Assembly: GCA_030686995.1 (NCBI GenBank)
Contig: CM060709.1
Location: forward strand, 308,736,857-308,800,856
DNA: 64,000 nucleotides
DNA from: Artemisia argyi
Lineage: Eukaryota; Streptophyta; Magnoliopsida; Asterales; Asteraceae
Reading direction: 5' to 3'
Positions 12,020-22,161 of this stretch are shown piece after piece. The stretch's first letter is position 1. Every line of letters begins with the position of its first letter. A program made the translations under genes and the position numbers. The notes under the pieces are model-generated. The model searched no databases and was not told the DNA's origin. It was given only the letters and a program-made list of their open reading frames with translations.

Positions 12020-12840
12020 TGTGGAAAACTATAAGGGGGGGGGGGGTTGAATAGTTTTACGTCTTTTTAATTCGTTATAAAAGATAGTTTTAGAGTTTAC
12101 TTAGCTTTTGAAAACTTAGATTCGATAATATGTGATCTCAGGTCTTGTACAATATAAATAAATAATACTACACAATATATAACAATGATAAGTAATGAAA
12201 TAAGTAAGAGATGGAAAGATCGAACCGCGAGACAAGAGATTTATAGTGGTTCGGCTACAAGGACACCTTCCTTGCCCTACTCCACTCCCCGAGCACCTAA
12301 CTCGAGAGTTTTCTTCACTATATTAACAAGCTCCCTTATGGCGGAGAAATTCGTACACACCAATTTACACACCACTTTTCACACCACAACTTCGTCACAC
12401 CTAAGTCACAACTTCTACACAACTTCTTCAAATCAATCTACTTCACAACTAACTACTCCACACCTATCTTCTTCACACCTATCTTCTTCACACCAATCTA
12501 GTTCCTAACTTTTCTTCTTCACACCAAGCTACTAACTAATCACACAATCTATATCTAGCACAACTATCTACAATCAAATATTCACAACTTCACAAAGAAT
12601 AATGTAAATGATCTTTGATAATGGACCAACAACTTGGATGTGGAGATCACAACAAGTTGTAATACTTCTTGTCTTGAGGGATAGAAGTATTCTTCTCTTG
12701 CACTTGAGGGGATGAAGGTTGGATCACTTTGAAACAAAGAATTATACACTTATGATAAAAGGATAAGAGAATAGAGAATTGGATCTAGATCTGAAAGTTT
12801 TGAAGTGCAAAAGGTGAGAAAATTCTGAGGAGAAAACCAA

Positions 12841-12848
12841 TATTTATA
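12841..12848 (-). promoter_or_regulatory. TATA box of the Copia-2 3' LTR
   Basis: Minus strand TATAAATA, 28 bp from the GC-rich hairpin. The same box is at 20442-20449 in the 5' LTR, where it would drive the element's genomic RNA. Confidence 0.65.
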
Positions 12849-12875
12849 GGGGAGAAAAATACTGTTCTGGAGCGT

Positions 12876-12950
12876 GGCCGGTCCCCTTAATTAGTGGCCG
12901 GTCCCCTTAATGATTAAGGGGGCCGCTTAAGGAATTAAGGGGGCCGCCCC
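12876..12950. promoter_or_regulatory. GC-rich quadruple inverted repeat in the Copia-2 LTR
   Basis: Two direct copies of GGCCGGTCCCCTTAAT (12876, 12896) are followed by two inverted counterparts, ATTAAGGGGGCCGC (from about 12913) and ATTAAGGGGGCCGCC (from about 12934). Outer arms GTTCTGGAG and CTTCAGAAC extend the dyad to about 12864-12959. A copy is at 20477-20549 in the other LTR. Confidence 0.85.
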
Positions 12951-13336
12951 TTCAGAACGTTGGTTTTTCTTGTCTTTCAGTGGGGAATATTTTTCTGGAT
13001 AGAATTTGCCATTTTTGGTTGGAAATTTGAAATCATATATTTATAATGAATTAAACATATTCTTTTAATTCCAAAAGTAATTTTGTAAAAGATATAAGAT
13101 GTTTAATACATTTTATAAAAATTCTAGTGATTAGAAAAATTTCCTTTGATCATGAAATGTAATAAACCCTTTGTTTATTCATACCTTAAGTGATATGGAA
13201 GCAAAGACAAATATTAAGCACTAAAACTTGTTTACGTCATAAGTTTTAGATTAATGAGTTTATGCTTTGTAATTATCAAAACATAGAGACATTGTTAATA
13301 TGCTAACAATGTTTTAAGACATTATTTATGTCAACA

Positions 13337-13350
13337 ATCTCCCCCTTTTT
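13337..13350 (-). promoter_or_regulatory. Copia-2 polypurine tract
   Basis: Minus strand AAAAAGGGGGAGAT directly abuts the 3' LTR, the expected plus-strand primer site for reverse transcription. Confidence 0.8.
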
Positions 13351-13744
13351 GATGATTACAAAACCTTAAACTCATTAGGTCTAAAAAATAATTTTTAGAC
13401 AAGAATTTAGAGTTTAACATTCTCTTCTCCCCCTTTTTGTAAAATCAAAAAAGTTATTGCTCCCCCTCATTTGAGAGCATCAAGGGAATGAGCTATGGAA
13501 ATCTTGGCTACACAAAATATTAGAAGAGAGCAAGGCAAATATACATGCAAAGCAATAGTTATAAAAATAGATTCATTCAAGCATCATAGAAAGCATTACA
13601 ATATTTAATATGCTTAAGGAATATTAATCATAATAAAACAAATGAAAATACATAATCCTATATTGCCTAGAAAGAGCACTTGGACTTGCTTGCAACTCAT
13701 GGTTGATTGTTTTATTTGCTTGAAGGATAACATAAGCATAAAGC
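13351..13744 (-). other. Copia-2 stretch between extra ORF and 3' LTR
   Basis: Non-coding. On the minus strand, purine-rich blocks such as AAAAAGGGGGAGAAG recur near 13425-13470, resembling extra polypurine tracts. Confidence 0.5.
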
Positions 13745-14449
13745 TTAGTTGTTAGATGGAGAGGGATAAGGAGTGAGGTATGGAGCGGAAGAGGTGGCCC
13801 TTACGATATTGTATCGTGTTAGGGGTGGAATGGGATGAGGTCGTGTGAGGAGATATTCAATCCAAGAAATATCTTCACTCAAGTAAAGGATTTGTTTTTG
13901 GAGAAAGATGCAACAAGGGCAATAATGAGTGTGGTTTGTAACTTGATCCAAGTTGAGAGAGTGAGGAAGACAATTGTTGTAGGGTGATGATGGAGGTTGC
14001 CCTTTGTTGCGTTGTGCAAGATGCATGGCATTGAGATCACGAAGATCATTGATTTGTGATATTTCATCATGGAACTTTTGCTTTTCCGTGGTAATGTGGA
14101 GAAAGTCATTGTGTTGATATGGATGAATTGGGTTTGTGTAGTTGGAGTTGTAGTGGGATGGTTGATCAAACTTGTATGGATCATTACAAGTGATTGGAGG
14201 AAGAGGTGAGTGATTTGGCATGAAGGAAGATGTTTGGCCAATGTTGTATGGTTTGTAAGTAGGATCAAATGAATGTCCTTGTGAATTAGGTGGAAAGTTT
14301 GGGAAGTAAGTGGTTGGTGGTGTTGAATGACTTCCAACTTCATTTGTTATGATGGATTTGTTTCGAGGGCTTTTTCTTCGCCAAACGGGTTTTTCTGTCA
14401 TTCTTGCAAGCCTTGAGGCTTTTGGTTTGGGTTTGTTTGGAGAAGCCAT
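13745..14449 (-). CDS. Extra ORF downstream of pol in Copia-2, unknown function (234 aa)
   Basis: An uninterrupted 234-codon frame lies downstream of pol, in the place where SIRE-type elements carry an additional, sometimes env-like ORF. The N-terminus is very basic (MASPNKPKPKASRLARMTEK, then VWRRKSPRNKS), suggesting nuclear or nucleic-acid contact. The middle is rich in Pro, Asn, His and Tyr, and the C-terminal third has HYCPCCIFLQKQILYLSEDISW, a CxxC-type cluster with an amphipathic stretch. I see no signal peptide and no membrane segment, so it is not an obvious envelope protein. A TATA box (14484-14491) stands 35 bp upstream of the ATG and a copy of the LTR hairpin lies further upstream (about 14620-14711). 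It stays open while the pol frame of the same element is broken four times. Confidence 0.55.
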   Translation of the reverse strand: MASPNKPKPKASRLARMTEKPVWRRKSPRNKSIITNEVGSHSTPPTTYFPNFPPNSQGHSFDPTYKPYNIGQTSSFMPNHSPLPPITCNDPYKFDQPSHYNSNYTNPIHPYQHNDFLHITTEKQKFHDEISQINDLRDLNAMHLAQRNKGQPPSSPYNNCLPHSLNLDQVTNHTHYCPCCIFLQKQILYLSEDISWIEYLLTRPHPIPPLTRYNIVRATSSAPYLTPYPSPSNN

Positions 14450-14483
14450 GAAGGGATTAGTAAAGAGTTTTGAGGATTGGGGG

Positions 14484-14491
14484 TATTTATA
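14484..14491 (-). promoter_or_regulatory. TATA box in front of the Copia-2 extra ORF
   Basis: Minus strand TATAAATACCCCC, with the first T at 14491. It is 35 bp before the ATG at 14449 and uses the same eight bases as the LTR TATA box. Confidence 0.55.
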
Positions 14492-14619
14492 GTGTAAGAT
14501 TTGCGTGTTTATGGATGGATAAAGTTTGTTTGGGAGATTAGGACAAATTGTGTTGGTGAAAATTGGGAAATGTAGGTTGAAATGGGCTAAAAAGCAGAAA
14601 AGATTCTGTAAACCCGACC

Positions 14620-14711
14620 ATCAGATGGCCGGTCCCGTTAATTAGGGGGCGGTCCCCTTAATGATTAAGGGGGCCGCCTTACAAAATTAAGGGGGCCGCC
14701 CATCTGGTGAT
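14620..14711. promoter_or_regulatory. Internal copy of the Copia-2 GC-rich hairpin
   Basis: GGCCGGTCCCGTTAATT and GGCGGTCCCCTTAAT are followed by ATTAAGGGGGCCGCC and ATTAAGGGGGCCGCCC, closed by ATCAGATGG/CCATCTGGTGA arms. The core matches the LTR hairpin; the outer arms differ. Confidence 0.8.
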
Positions 14712-15443
14712 TTCCAGGTTGCCAGAATTGAGTTTTTGGCAGAAAATTTGCAGAAAGGTTATGTGTTTGGGTTAGAATTCAAGCAAGTTCAATTCTCTTA
14801 GGCAATATAGAATCTAATCTAATCAAGATATAGCATGCATGCAAAAACACATAGGCAAAAGAGCAAATAATCAACACATAATAAGCAATAGGAGGAAGTA
14901 AAGGCAAGCACACTTAAACTTCCTAAGGCACCTATCTTAGATTAAAGGCAAAGGCAATTAGTGAGTGAAAAACTAGTGATGGATCAAGATGACACCATTA
15001 TTAGTGAATTTGTCCTAGTGAGTGTCTATATGCAACAAATGTGGAGTTGTGATTGTTTCGACTCCTAGATGCAAAAAGAAATAACGATCCTAAGAAACAA
15101 TCAAAATAATCTCCTTGATTCAATTTTTGCTCGATCATGAATGTCAAAGACATATATTAGATTATATACCTTGACAATTTATGTGAGAGTTTATGCATGA
15201 TTTTGAAAGACAATGTTTTTAGAATTAGTCAACAATGCAAGGAAAATGATCTTCATGTGATTCCTAGATTGTGAGAATAATTTTTAGAGAAAATTGATTG
15301 AGTTTTACAAAAAGGTTTATGCAAAGAAAATAAATCTTCTCAGTCTTTAGTTTTGTGCGAAATAGATTCCTAGACTCAGAAAAGGTGAAATGGAAGAAAA
15401 ATAAATTTTATGCAAGTATAAATTTGAATTAATTCAATATAAT
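14712..15443 (-). other. Copia-2 region between pol and the extra ORF
   Basis: AT-rich and without an open frame. It contains no repeat I can name. Confidence 0.5.
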
Positions 15444-16883
15444 TTAGTCAACTTGTTCCATCATTCCTAATCCTAAACGCAAGTGGTTGAATAATTCACG
15501 CTTAAGGGGTTTTGTGAATATATCCGCAATGTTGTCTTCCGATGCAACCTTTTATATAGATATATTTCCTTTTTGTACATTATCCCTAAGAAAATGGTGA
15601 CGTATTTCTACGTGTTTAGTCCTAGAGTGTTGCACCGGATTTTTACTTAAATCTATCGCACATTTGTTATCGCACATAATGGGGACATTTTCTAACCTAA
15701 TGCCATAGTCTACGAGAGCTTGTTTCATCCATAGTGCTTGTTGACATGCCTTTCCGGCGCTTACATATTCGGCTTCGGTGGTAGAAATAGCAAGAGCGGT
15801 TTGCTTCTTCGAAAACCAAGACGTTAGACAACATCCCATAAACGTGCAAATACCGCTAGTGCTCTTTCTATCTATGTAGTCTCCCGCATGATCTGAATCC
15901 GCATAGACGATGGTTTCTATGCCGGATTCCTTAGGATACCATAATCCTAAGTGTATAGTGCCTTTAACGTATCGGAAGATACGCTTAACCGCTTCTAGGT
16001 GAGAGGTTTTGGGATCCTCTTGAAAACGGGCACAAAGGCAGACACTAAACATGATGTCGGGTCTACTTGCCGTCAAGTATAGTAAACTACCTATCATTCC
16101 TTTATACTTGGTGTTATCTACGGACTCACCTTCATCGTCCTTTGTGAGCTTTACCTCCGTAGACATGGGAGTTTTCATGGGTTTTGAGTCTACTAGGCCA
16201 AATTTCTTAAGCATTTCCTTAATGTACTTAGATTGGTTAAAAAATATTCCATCTTCTAATTGTTTTATTTGTAATCCTAGGAAGAAGTTAAGTTCACCCA
16301 TCATACTCATCTCAAACTCATCATGCATGATTTTGGCAAATTCATCACACATGTCTTGACAAGTCGATCCAAATATAATGCCATCAACATATATTTGGAC
16401 AATGATGAGATTTGGGTCTTTCCTTTTAGTGAAAAGAGTGTTATCTACCATTCCCATGGAATAATCATGTTTAATAAGAAAAGCTTTTAATCGATCATAC
16501 CAAGCTTTGGGAGCTTGTTTGAGTCCATACAAAGCTTTCTTTAACTTATAAACATAATCAGGTTTTGCGAAGCCAATGAATCCTGGAGGTTGTGCCACAT
16601 ATACCTCCTCATTGATAAAACCGTTAAGGAATGCACTTTTCACATCCATTTGGAATAACTTAAAATCTAGGGCGCAAGCATAGGCAAGTAATATCCCAAT
16701 CGATTCTAGTCTAGCTACGGGGGCATAAGTTTCGTCATAATCAATTCCTTCTTGTTGATTATAACCTTGGGCAACTAACCTAGCTTTATTCCTAGTAACT
16801 ATTCCATTCTCGTCTAACTTATTCCTATATACCCATTTGGTTCCTATGTGGTCATATCCTTTGGATTTGGGACTAATTCCCAA
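15444..16883 (-). pseudogene. Copia-2 reverse transcriptase and RNase H
   Basis: RT (GTKWVYRNKLDENG; ARLVAQGYNQQEGIDYDETYAPVARLES; QMDVKSAFLNG; ALYGLKQAPKAWYDRL) followed by RNase H (YADSDHAGDYIDRKSTSG; STTEAEYVSAG; CDNKCAIDLSKNPVQHSRTKH). The catalytic box reads YVDG: the second Asp, codon at 16380-16382, is Gly (GGC). A TAA at 15552-15554 stops the frame early; the frame continues open beyond it (ASEDNIADIFTKPL) to a natural stop near 15444. The upstream frame joins through a one-base deletion near 16855. Known role: copying genomic RNA to DNA. This copy should be dead. Confidence 0.9.
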
Positions 16884-17557
16884 ACATCATTTGCCTTAAA
16901 TTGATTTAATTCTTCTTGCATAGCTATAACCCAACTTTCATCCTTTAAAGCCTCGCTAATATTCTTAGGTTCTATTGCTGAGAGGAAACAAAAGAAATTG
17001 TTTTTATCTTGGGCTTGTGACCTAAGGGTTCTTTGGCTAAGATGTCCTATTATATTATCTAATGGATGTGATCTAGATTCTTTAATATTAACAGTTTCGT
17101 TGTTTTCTAAGTGAATGTCTTCATTATCATTTCCTATGGGTTTTGTTTTACTAACCTCAATAGCTTCATCTTCGACTAAATCATCATCTTCTAAAGGTAA
17201 TGTTTTAGGAGGTGGTGGTGTTTCATCAAATGTTACATTTAGTGATTCCTCTACTTTCATGGAGTGTTTGTTAAGTATTATATATGCTTTGCTATTTTGT
17301 GAGTATCCTAAAAATATTCCTTCATATGATTTTGGATCAAACTTAGTGAGGTAGTCCTTAGTGTTCAAAATATAGCATTTACTTCCAAATACCCTAAAGT
17401 AGCTTAAGTTTGGTTTTCTACCTCTTAATAACTCATAGGGAGTTTTTCCTAGAATTCTTCTAATTGATACCCTATTTAAAATATAAGTTGATGTATCTAC
17501 GGCGTGACACCAAAATTTTTGTGGAATGGATTGTTCATTTAACATAGTTCTACTCAT
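16844..17557 (-). pseudogene. Copia-2 integrase C-terminal half and linker to RT
   Basis: Starts at SRTMLNEQSIPQKFWCHAVD and continues YILNRVSIRRILGKTPYELL, FRVFGSKCYILN and KFDPKSYEGIFLGYS, the typical end of copia integrase, followed by an acidic linker and KDESWVIAMQEELNQF, which leads into RT. It is separated from the upstream part by a one-base deletion near 17590 and from RT by another near 16855. Confidence 0.88.
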
Positions 17558-17583
17558 TTCTTGTAGTGACCTATTTTTTCTTT

Positions 17584-18144
17584 CTACTTCCCCATTTGAT
17601 TGAGGGTACGGGGAGCGGAGAAATTGTGAGATATTCCATTTAACTCACAATATTTTCCGAATTGTACTTCGTTATCAAATTCCCTACCATAGTCCATCCT
17701 AATGGCAACTATTGAGCATCCTAATTTATTTTGAATCATTTTACTAAATATTTTGAATTTTTCAAAGGCTTGGGTTTTGTCACTTAAAAACCTAGTCCAA
17801 GTATATCGTGAGTAGTCATCTACTATTACTAAGGTATATTTGTTTCCTCCATAGCTCCGCACAGCGGATGGATCAAAAAGATCCATATGTAATAATTCTA
17901 GGCACCTAGTAGTGGATACTATATTCTTAGCTTTGTGACTAGCATGAGCTTGTTTTCCAATTTTACATGCATCACAAAAATGCTTGTCATATTTTAGATT
18001 AGGCAAATTTCTAACTAATTCCTTAGAGGCCAAAGATTGTATTTGTTGCATGTTAGCATGTCCTAATCTCCTATGCCACAATGTAGAGTTTTCATCTAGG
18101 GTCGTTAGGCATATCCTATCCTCAGGTTTGTTTCCTAGTTTCAT
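17584..18144 (-). pseudogene. Copia-2 GAG-pre-integrase and integrase core start
   Basis: TLWHRRLGHANMQQIQSL and CDACKIGKQAHASH form the zinc-binding pre-integrase domain. HMDLFDPSAVRSYGGNKY and DYGREFDNEV carry the first two catalytic acidic positions. The frame ends with APRTLNQMGK where the family has a PQ-NG-VER motif, showing the one-base loss. Confidence 0.88.
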
Positions 18145-18176
18145 AACATATATGCCGCCTTTCCTAATTCCTCTAC

Positions 18177-19544
18177 CTATAATTTTCCATTCTTAACTAT
18201 TTCGCTATCCTCTTCGGTAAATGTGACTCTACATTTATTATCACATATTTGTCCTACACTAAGCAAGTTATATGTTAATTTATCTACATGCTCTACATTT
18301 TCAATAGTAAGTGAGTCTTGAGAAATCGTACCTTTGCCAATGATTTTTCCACGTAAGTCACTACCGAAAATAACGTTAACTCCATTGTATGCCTTGTATG
18401 TAGAGAATAGCTTGCGGTTCCCCGTCATGTGCCTCGAACATCCGCTATCTTTGATCCATTCGTCAGGTTCCAAGTCAATTCCTAAACATATCTCGTCGGT
18501 TTCTTTTGCCATAAAACACTTTTCTTCTCTTGGCTTTTCAACCTCTTCTTTGTCACTATCACTCCATGTTTCACTAACAAAAGCACCTTTATTTTCATAA
18601 CCCGGTGGCTTTAGACATTCGCCAATGAGATGATTTGGACTTCCACATCTAAAGCACTTTCTTTTCCCGTAGTTGTCACTTCTATTCCTTTGGAATGCTT
18701 TTCTTTCGTCTCGTGATGATCTAGTGAATCTTCCTCGTCTCTTGAAGAATTTCTTGAATTCTCTTACGGCCATTGCATATTCTTCGTCTTCACTTTCGTC
18801 ACTTGAATCATCATCATCACTAGGTTCCTTTTTGGTTTTTAGAGCAATGGATTTGGTTTGTTCTTTCTTGACTTTGACCGTTTCCGAATCTCTTCTTATG
18901 ATTTCTTCATGAACCTTCAAGTTGCCAATTAGTTCATCTAGTGATAACGTCATCAAGTTCTTTGATTCTTCAATTGCGGTGACCTTAGCTCGCCATTTTG
19001 GATGCAATGCCCTAAGAAATTTCCTAACACAATTTTTACTAGAAAATGTCTCATCAAGTGCTTTTAAACTTCTGATGATAGTGTTAAACTTAGCAAAAGC
19101 ATTATCAATTGATTCCTCTTCCGGAATCGTAAATTGTTCATATTGTTGTACAAGAAGATCTATTTTATTATCTTTGACTTGGCTATTACCTTGGTGAGTA
19201 ATTAGTAAAGAATCCCAAATTTCTTTGGCGGTTTTACACATAAAAATTCTTTCATATTCTTTGCGTGGTAACGCATTATAAATTATCATTTTAGCCTCAT
19301 TATTTTTTGCTAATTTCTTTTTCAAATCATCATTTTGTTCTTCAAAAGATACAATTTCATTCATTTTAGTTTCAATATTATATTGAATAGGAGGAAAATC
19401 ACCAAAGGTAATAATATGCAAAAGATCAAGATCTTTTGATTTCACATATGTTTCGAATCTATTTTTCCAATATAAAAATCCATCACTTTCAAATAGTGGT
19501 GGTCTTTGCATAGATTGCCATTCTAAATATTTTTCAGATTCCAT
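18177..19544 (-). pseudogene. Copia-2 gag and protease
   Basis: Gag with DUF4219/UBN2-like blocks ([65 protein letters not shown]), an acidic and basic linker, an intact CCHC knuckle ([14 protein letters not shown]) and the protease ([41 protein letters not shown]). The start at 19544 is 68 bases inside the primer site. The frame ends at 18177 because one base is missing in AATTA-TAGG, after which the sequence continues GRGIRKGGIYVMK into the next fragment. Confidence 0.9.
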
Positions 19545-19594
19545 AGATCGTTACAAGTTTTAAAATACAATATATTTTAAAAATCTTGCTAGAC

Positions 19595-19610
19595 GTGGCT
19601 CTTGATACCA
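19595..19610 (-). promoter_or_regulatory. Copia-2 primer-binding site
   Basis: Minus strand TGGTATCAAGAGCCAC, complementary to the 3' end of an initiator-tRNA-Met type primer, two bases inside the 5' LTR. Confidence 0.8.
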
Positions 19611-19612
19611 AT

Positions 19613-20614
19613 TGTGGAAAACTAGAAGGGGGGGTTGAATAGTTTTACTTCTTTTTAATTCATTATAAAAGATAGTTTTAGAGTTTACTTAGCTTTTGAA
19701 AACTTAGATTCGATAATATGTGATCTCAAGTCTTGTACAATATAAATAAATAATACTACACAATGTATAACAATGATAAGTAATGAAATAAGTAAGAGAT
19801 GGAAAGATCGAACCGCGAGACAAGAGATTTATAGTGGTTCGGCTACAAGGACACCTTCCTTGCCCTACTCCACTCCCTGAGCACCTAACTCGAGAGTTTT
19901 CTTCACTATATCAACAAGCTCCCTTATGGCGGAGAAAACCATACACACCAATTTACACATCAATTTACACACCACTTTTCACACCACAACTTCGTCACAC
20001 AACAACTTCGTCACACCTAAGTCACAACTTCTACACAACTTCTTCAAATCAATCTACTTCACAACTAACTACTCCACACCTATCTTCTTCACACCAATCT
20101 AGTTCCTAACTTTTCTTCTTCACACCAAGCTACTAACTAATCACACAATCTATATCTAGCACAACTATCTACAATCAAATATTCACAACTTCACAAAGAA
20201 TAATGTAAATGATCTTTGATGATGGACCAACAACTTGGATGTGGAGATCACAATAAGTTGTAATACTTCTTGTCTTGAGGGATAGAAGTATTCTTCTCTT
20301 GTACTTGAGGGGATGAAGGTTGGATCACTTTGAAACAAAGAATTATACACTTATGATCAAAGGATAAGAGAATAGAGAATTGGATCTAGATCTGAAAGTT
20401 TTAAAGTGCAAAAGGTGAGAAAATTCTGAGGAGAAAACTAGTATTTATAGGGGAGAAAAATACTGTTCTGGAGCGTGGCCGGTCCCCTTAATTAGCGGCC
20501 GGTCCCCTTAATGATTAAGGGGGCCGCCTAAGGAATTAAGGGGGCCGCCCCTTCAGAACGTTGGTTTTTCTTGTCTTTTAGTGGGGAATATTTTTCTGGA
20601 TAGAATTTGCCATT
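19613..20614 (-). repeat. Copia-2 5' LTR, R/U5 side (split by Gypsy-A)
   Basis: Matches 12020-13012 with about 20 substitutions and three indels (G-run length, a CACACC-type insertion, a CTTCACACC repeat unit). TATA at 20442-20449, hairpin at 20477-20549. The rest of the LTR is at 28536-28863. Confidence 0.92.
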
Positions 20615-20820
20615 TGATGAGGCGAAAAATGATCCATTTTTAGGGGGTCATTTAAGCCCGAATTCGAATTTATTTGATCAAATATTGCCCTAAATCGTTC
20701 CTTTTGTGATTTTAGGTACTTTGGGAGAGAAATCTGTAAAAGGAAGCAATTCGGACGTTTTTGGAGCATAAAAGTGAAGAAAATGCCAAAGTCTTAATTT
20801 TCCATGCTGGGAACAGTAGG

Positions 20821-21016
20821 TGACGGCGTCAAGAGCAAAATTCCATGACGACCCAGTACAGATTTGACGGCGTCACAAAGGTAGGGCGTCAAGAGTAAAA
20901 GTCATGACGGCCTGGAAATGATTAAGTCTTGACGGCGTCAAATGTAGATCAAGGCAGTCCGAGAATAGTTTTGGCGGCGAGGTGACGACGTCACAAGCTT
21001 GGTCTTGACGCTGTCA
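20821..21016. promoter_or_regulatory. Array of TGACG-NN-GTCA dyads in the Gypsy-A LTR
   Basis: 11-bp dyads at 20821 (TGACGGCGTCA), 20865 (same), 20930 (same), 20983 (TGACGACGTCA) and 21006 (TGACGCTGTCA), plus half-sites at 20846, 20885 and 20905. TGACG is the known core bound by plant TGA-type bZIP factors; use here is inference. Repeated in the 3' LTR from 27359. Confidence 0.8.
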
Positions 21017-21027
21017 GACCCCTTTTC

Positions 21028-21037
21028 CTATATATAG
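21028..21037 (+). promoter_or_regulatory. TATA box of the Gypsy-A LTR
   Basis: CTATATATAG, 11 bp after the last TGACG dyad. Confidence 0.75.
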
Positions 21038-22003
21038 TTTTCTAATTTTCACATTAAAAGGGAGAAGTTTTGGAGAAATCCTAAGTACGATTTTGGTGCG
21101 AATTTTACAGGTTTTTCAAGGGTTCCAAGCCCTTGATACCTTTCATGTGTAATTAAGATAAGTGTTCTTTCAATTCAATCAATATGTCTATGTGTTGGTT
21201 GTCTATATCTTGTTCTTGTCTTAATTCCATCATGCTAGGCTAGATTTATCTTGTGTTTGCTTGGATCTAATGAAACCTAGATGTTAATTATGTATTGATT
21301 ACTTGTTTATACTTGTCTTGGATGAATGATTTATATGTTAGGCTTAAGAAAACTGGCAGATCTCCAATTGGTAACATGCTTGAACGTCTTAAGAAACATG
21401 AACCGACGCGCACTAAGTCTTTATTGGTTGTATTTAATGCATGAGCCACTGTTTACAATCCCTATAGTTGTGCTGGGCATGGTGTAGGAGGAGATAAGAG
21501 CTCATAGAATTGGGGAGTTAAGTGTGCCACCCCATGAATGGTATTAAGGAATACGATCCGTCATCCATGCAATTATAACAAGTAATTAACGTGTAAAAGA
21601 TGTCTAGGGAGTAGTGAAATCTAAGTAAACACATTTTCTCCACTTATTGCTCACAACTTTAGTATAATTTAGTTTATTTTCATTTCTAGTATTTTATTTT
21701 GATTGCATCTTTAGTATTGGGTTAGTTGATTAGCAACTAATTCCGCCCAAATCCTTCAAACCCGAGATTTTTACTTGCTTTCTAAAAAATATAAAAATAC
21801 AAAAATAATCATCCCTCACCTTTAGAACTAGTATTTAGGCTTTCTAATCCTAGCGACACTATTCCTAAGCTGAACGATCAATCCCCTGGTACTTGTCACT
21901 ATACTATACTACAACGATCAGGTACACTGCCTGGTGGGGGTTGTAAGCTTCTCAAGATCCCTTGAGAGGTAAAGCCTGGTGCAATTCCCACGCATCAAGT
22001 TTT

Positions 22004-22022
22004 TGGCGCTGCAGCCCGGGGA
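22004..22022 (+). promoter_or_regulatory. Gypsy-A primer-binding site
   Basis: TGGCGCTGCAGCCCGGGGA, six bases after the LTR. It differs at a few positions from the Gypsy-B site TGGCGCCGCTGCCGGGGA. Confidence 0.7.
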
Positions 22023-22161
22023 ATAGTTATTGTCTAGGTTAGAATTTCTGTGTATTAGGTTTACTTGCTAGATTCCTTTCTAGTAAGATTTTATTTTTAT
22101 TTTTAGGTTCTCTTTAGTCTATCTTATTTCTTTGTGCCTTTGTTCGTAACCACCCGACATC

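Larger units (their letters stand above)
12020..13336 (-). repeat. Copia-2 3' LTR (1317 bp)
   Basis: Bounded by TGTGGAAAAC and ...ATGTCAACA. It contains a G-run of 12 at 12035-12046 (7 in the other LTR) and a CTTCTTCACACC microrepeat region at 12410-12530 whose copy number differs between LTRs. On the minus strand a GC-rich hairpin (12876-12950) sits upstream of the TATA box (TATAAATA, 12841-12848). Confidence 0.93.
20615..21997 (+). repeat. Gypsy-A 5' LTR
   Basis: 1383 bp, TG...CA. It contains a TGACGNNGTCA palindrome array (20821-21016) immediately upstream of the TATA box CTATATATAG (21028-21037). Confidence 0.95.

Noticed and set aside
12185..12508. A 107-codon frame ending in His/Ser/Thr repeats (also at 19834-20109)
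   Set aside because: It is the CTTCTTCACACC microrepeat of the Copia-2 LTR read as protein. Frame and length differ between the two LTRs.
12410..12530. CACACC/TTCTTC repeats as a CRISPR-like array
   Set aside because: Plant DNA; the units are degenerate microsatellites without spacers.
13879..14343. A second minus-strand frame overlapping the Copia-2 extra ORF
   Set aside because: It sits within the longer 234-codon frame that has the TATA-proximal ATG; composition looks like a shadow.
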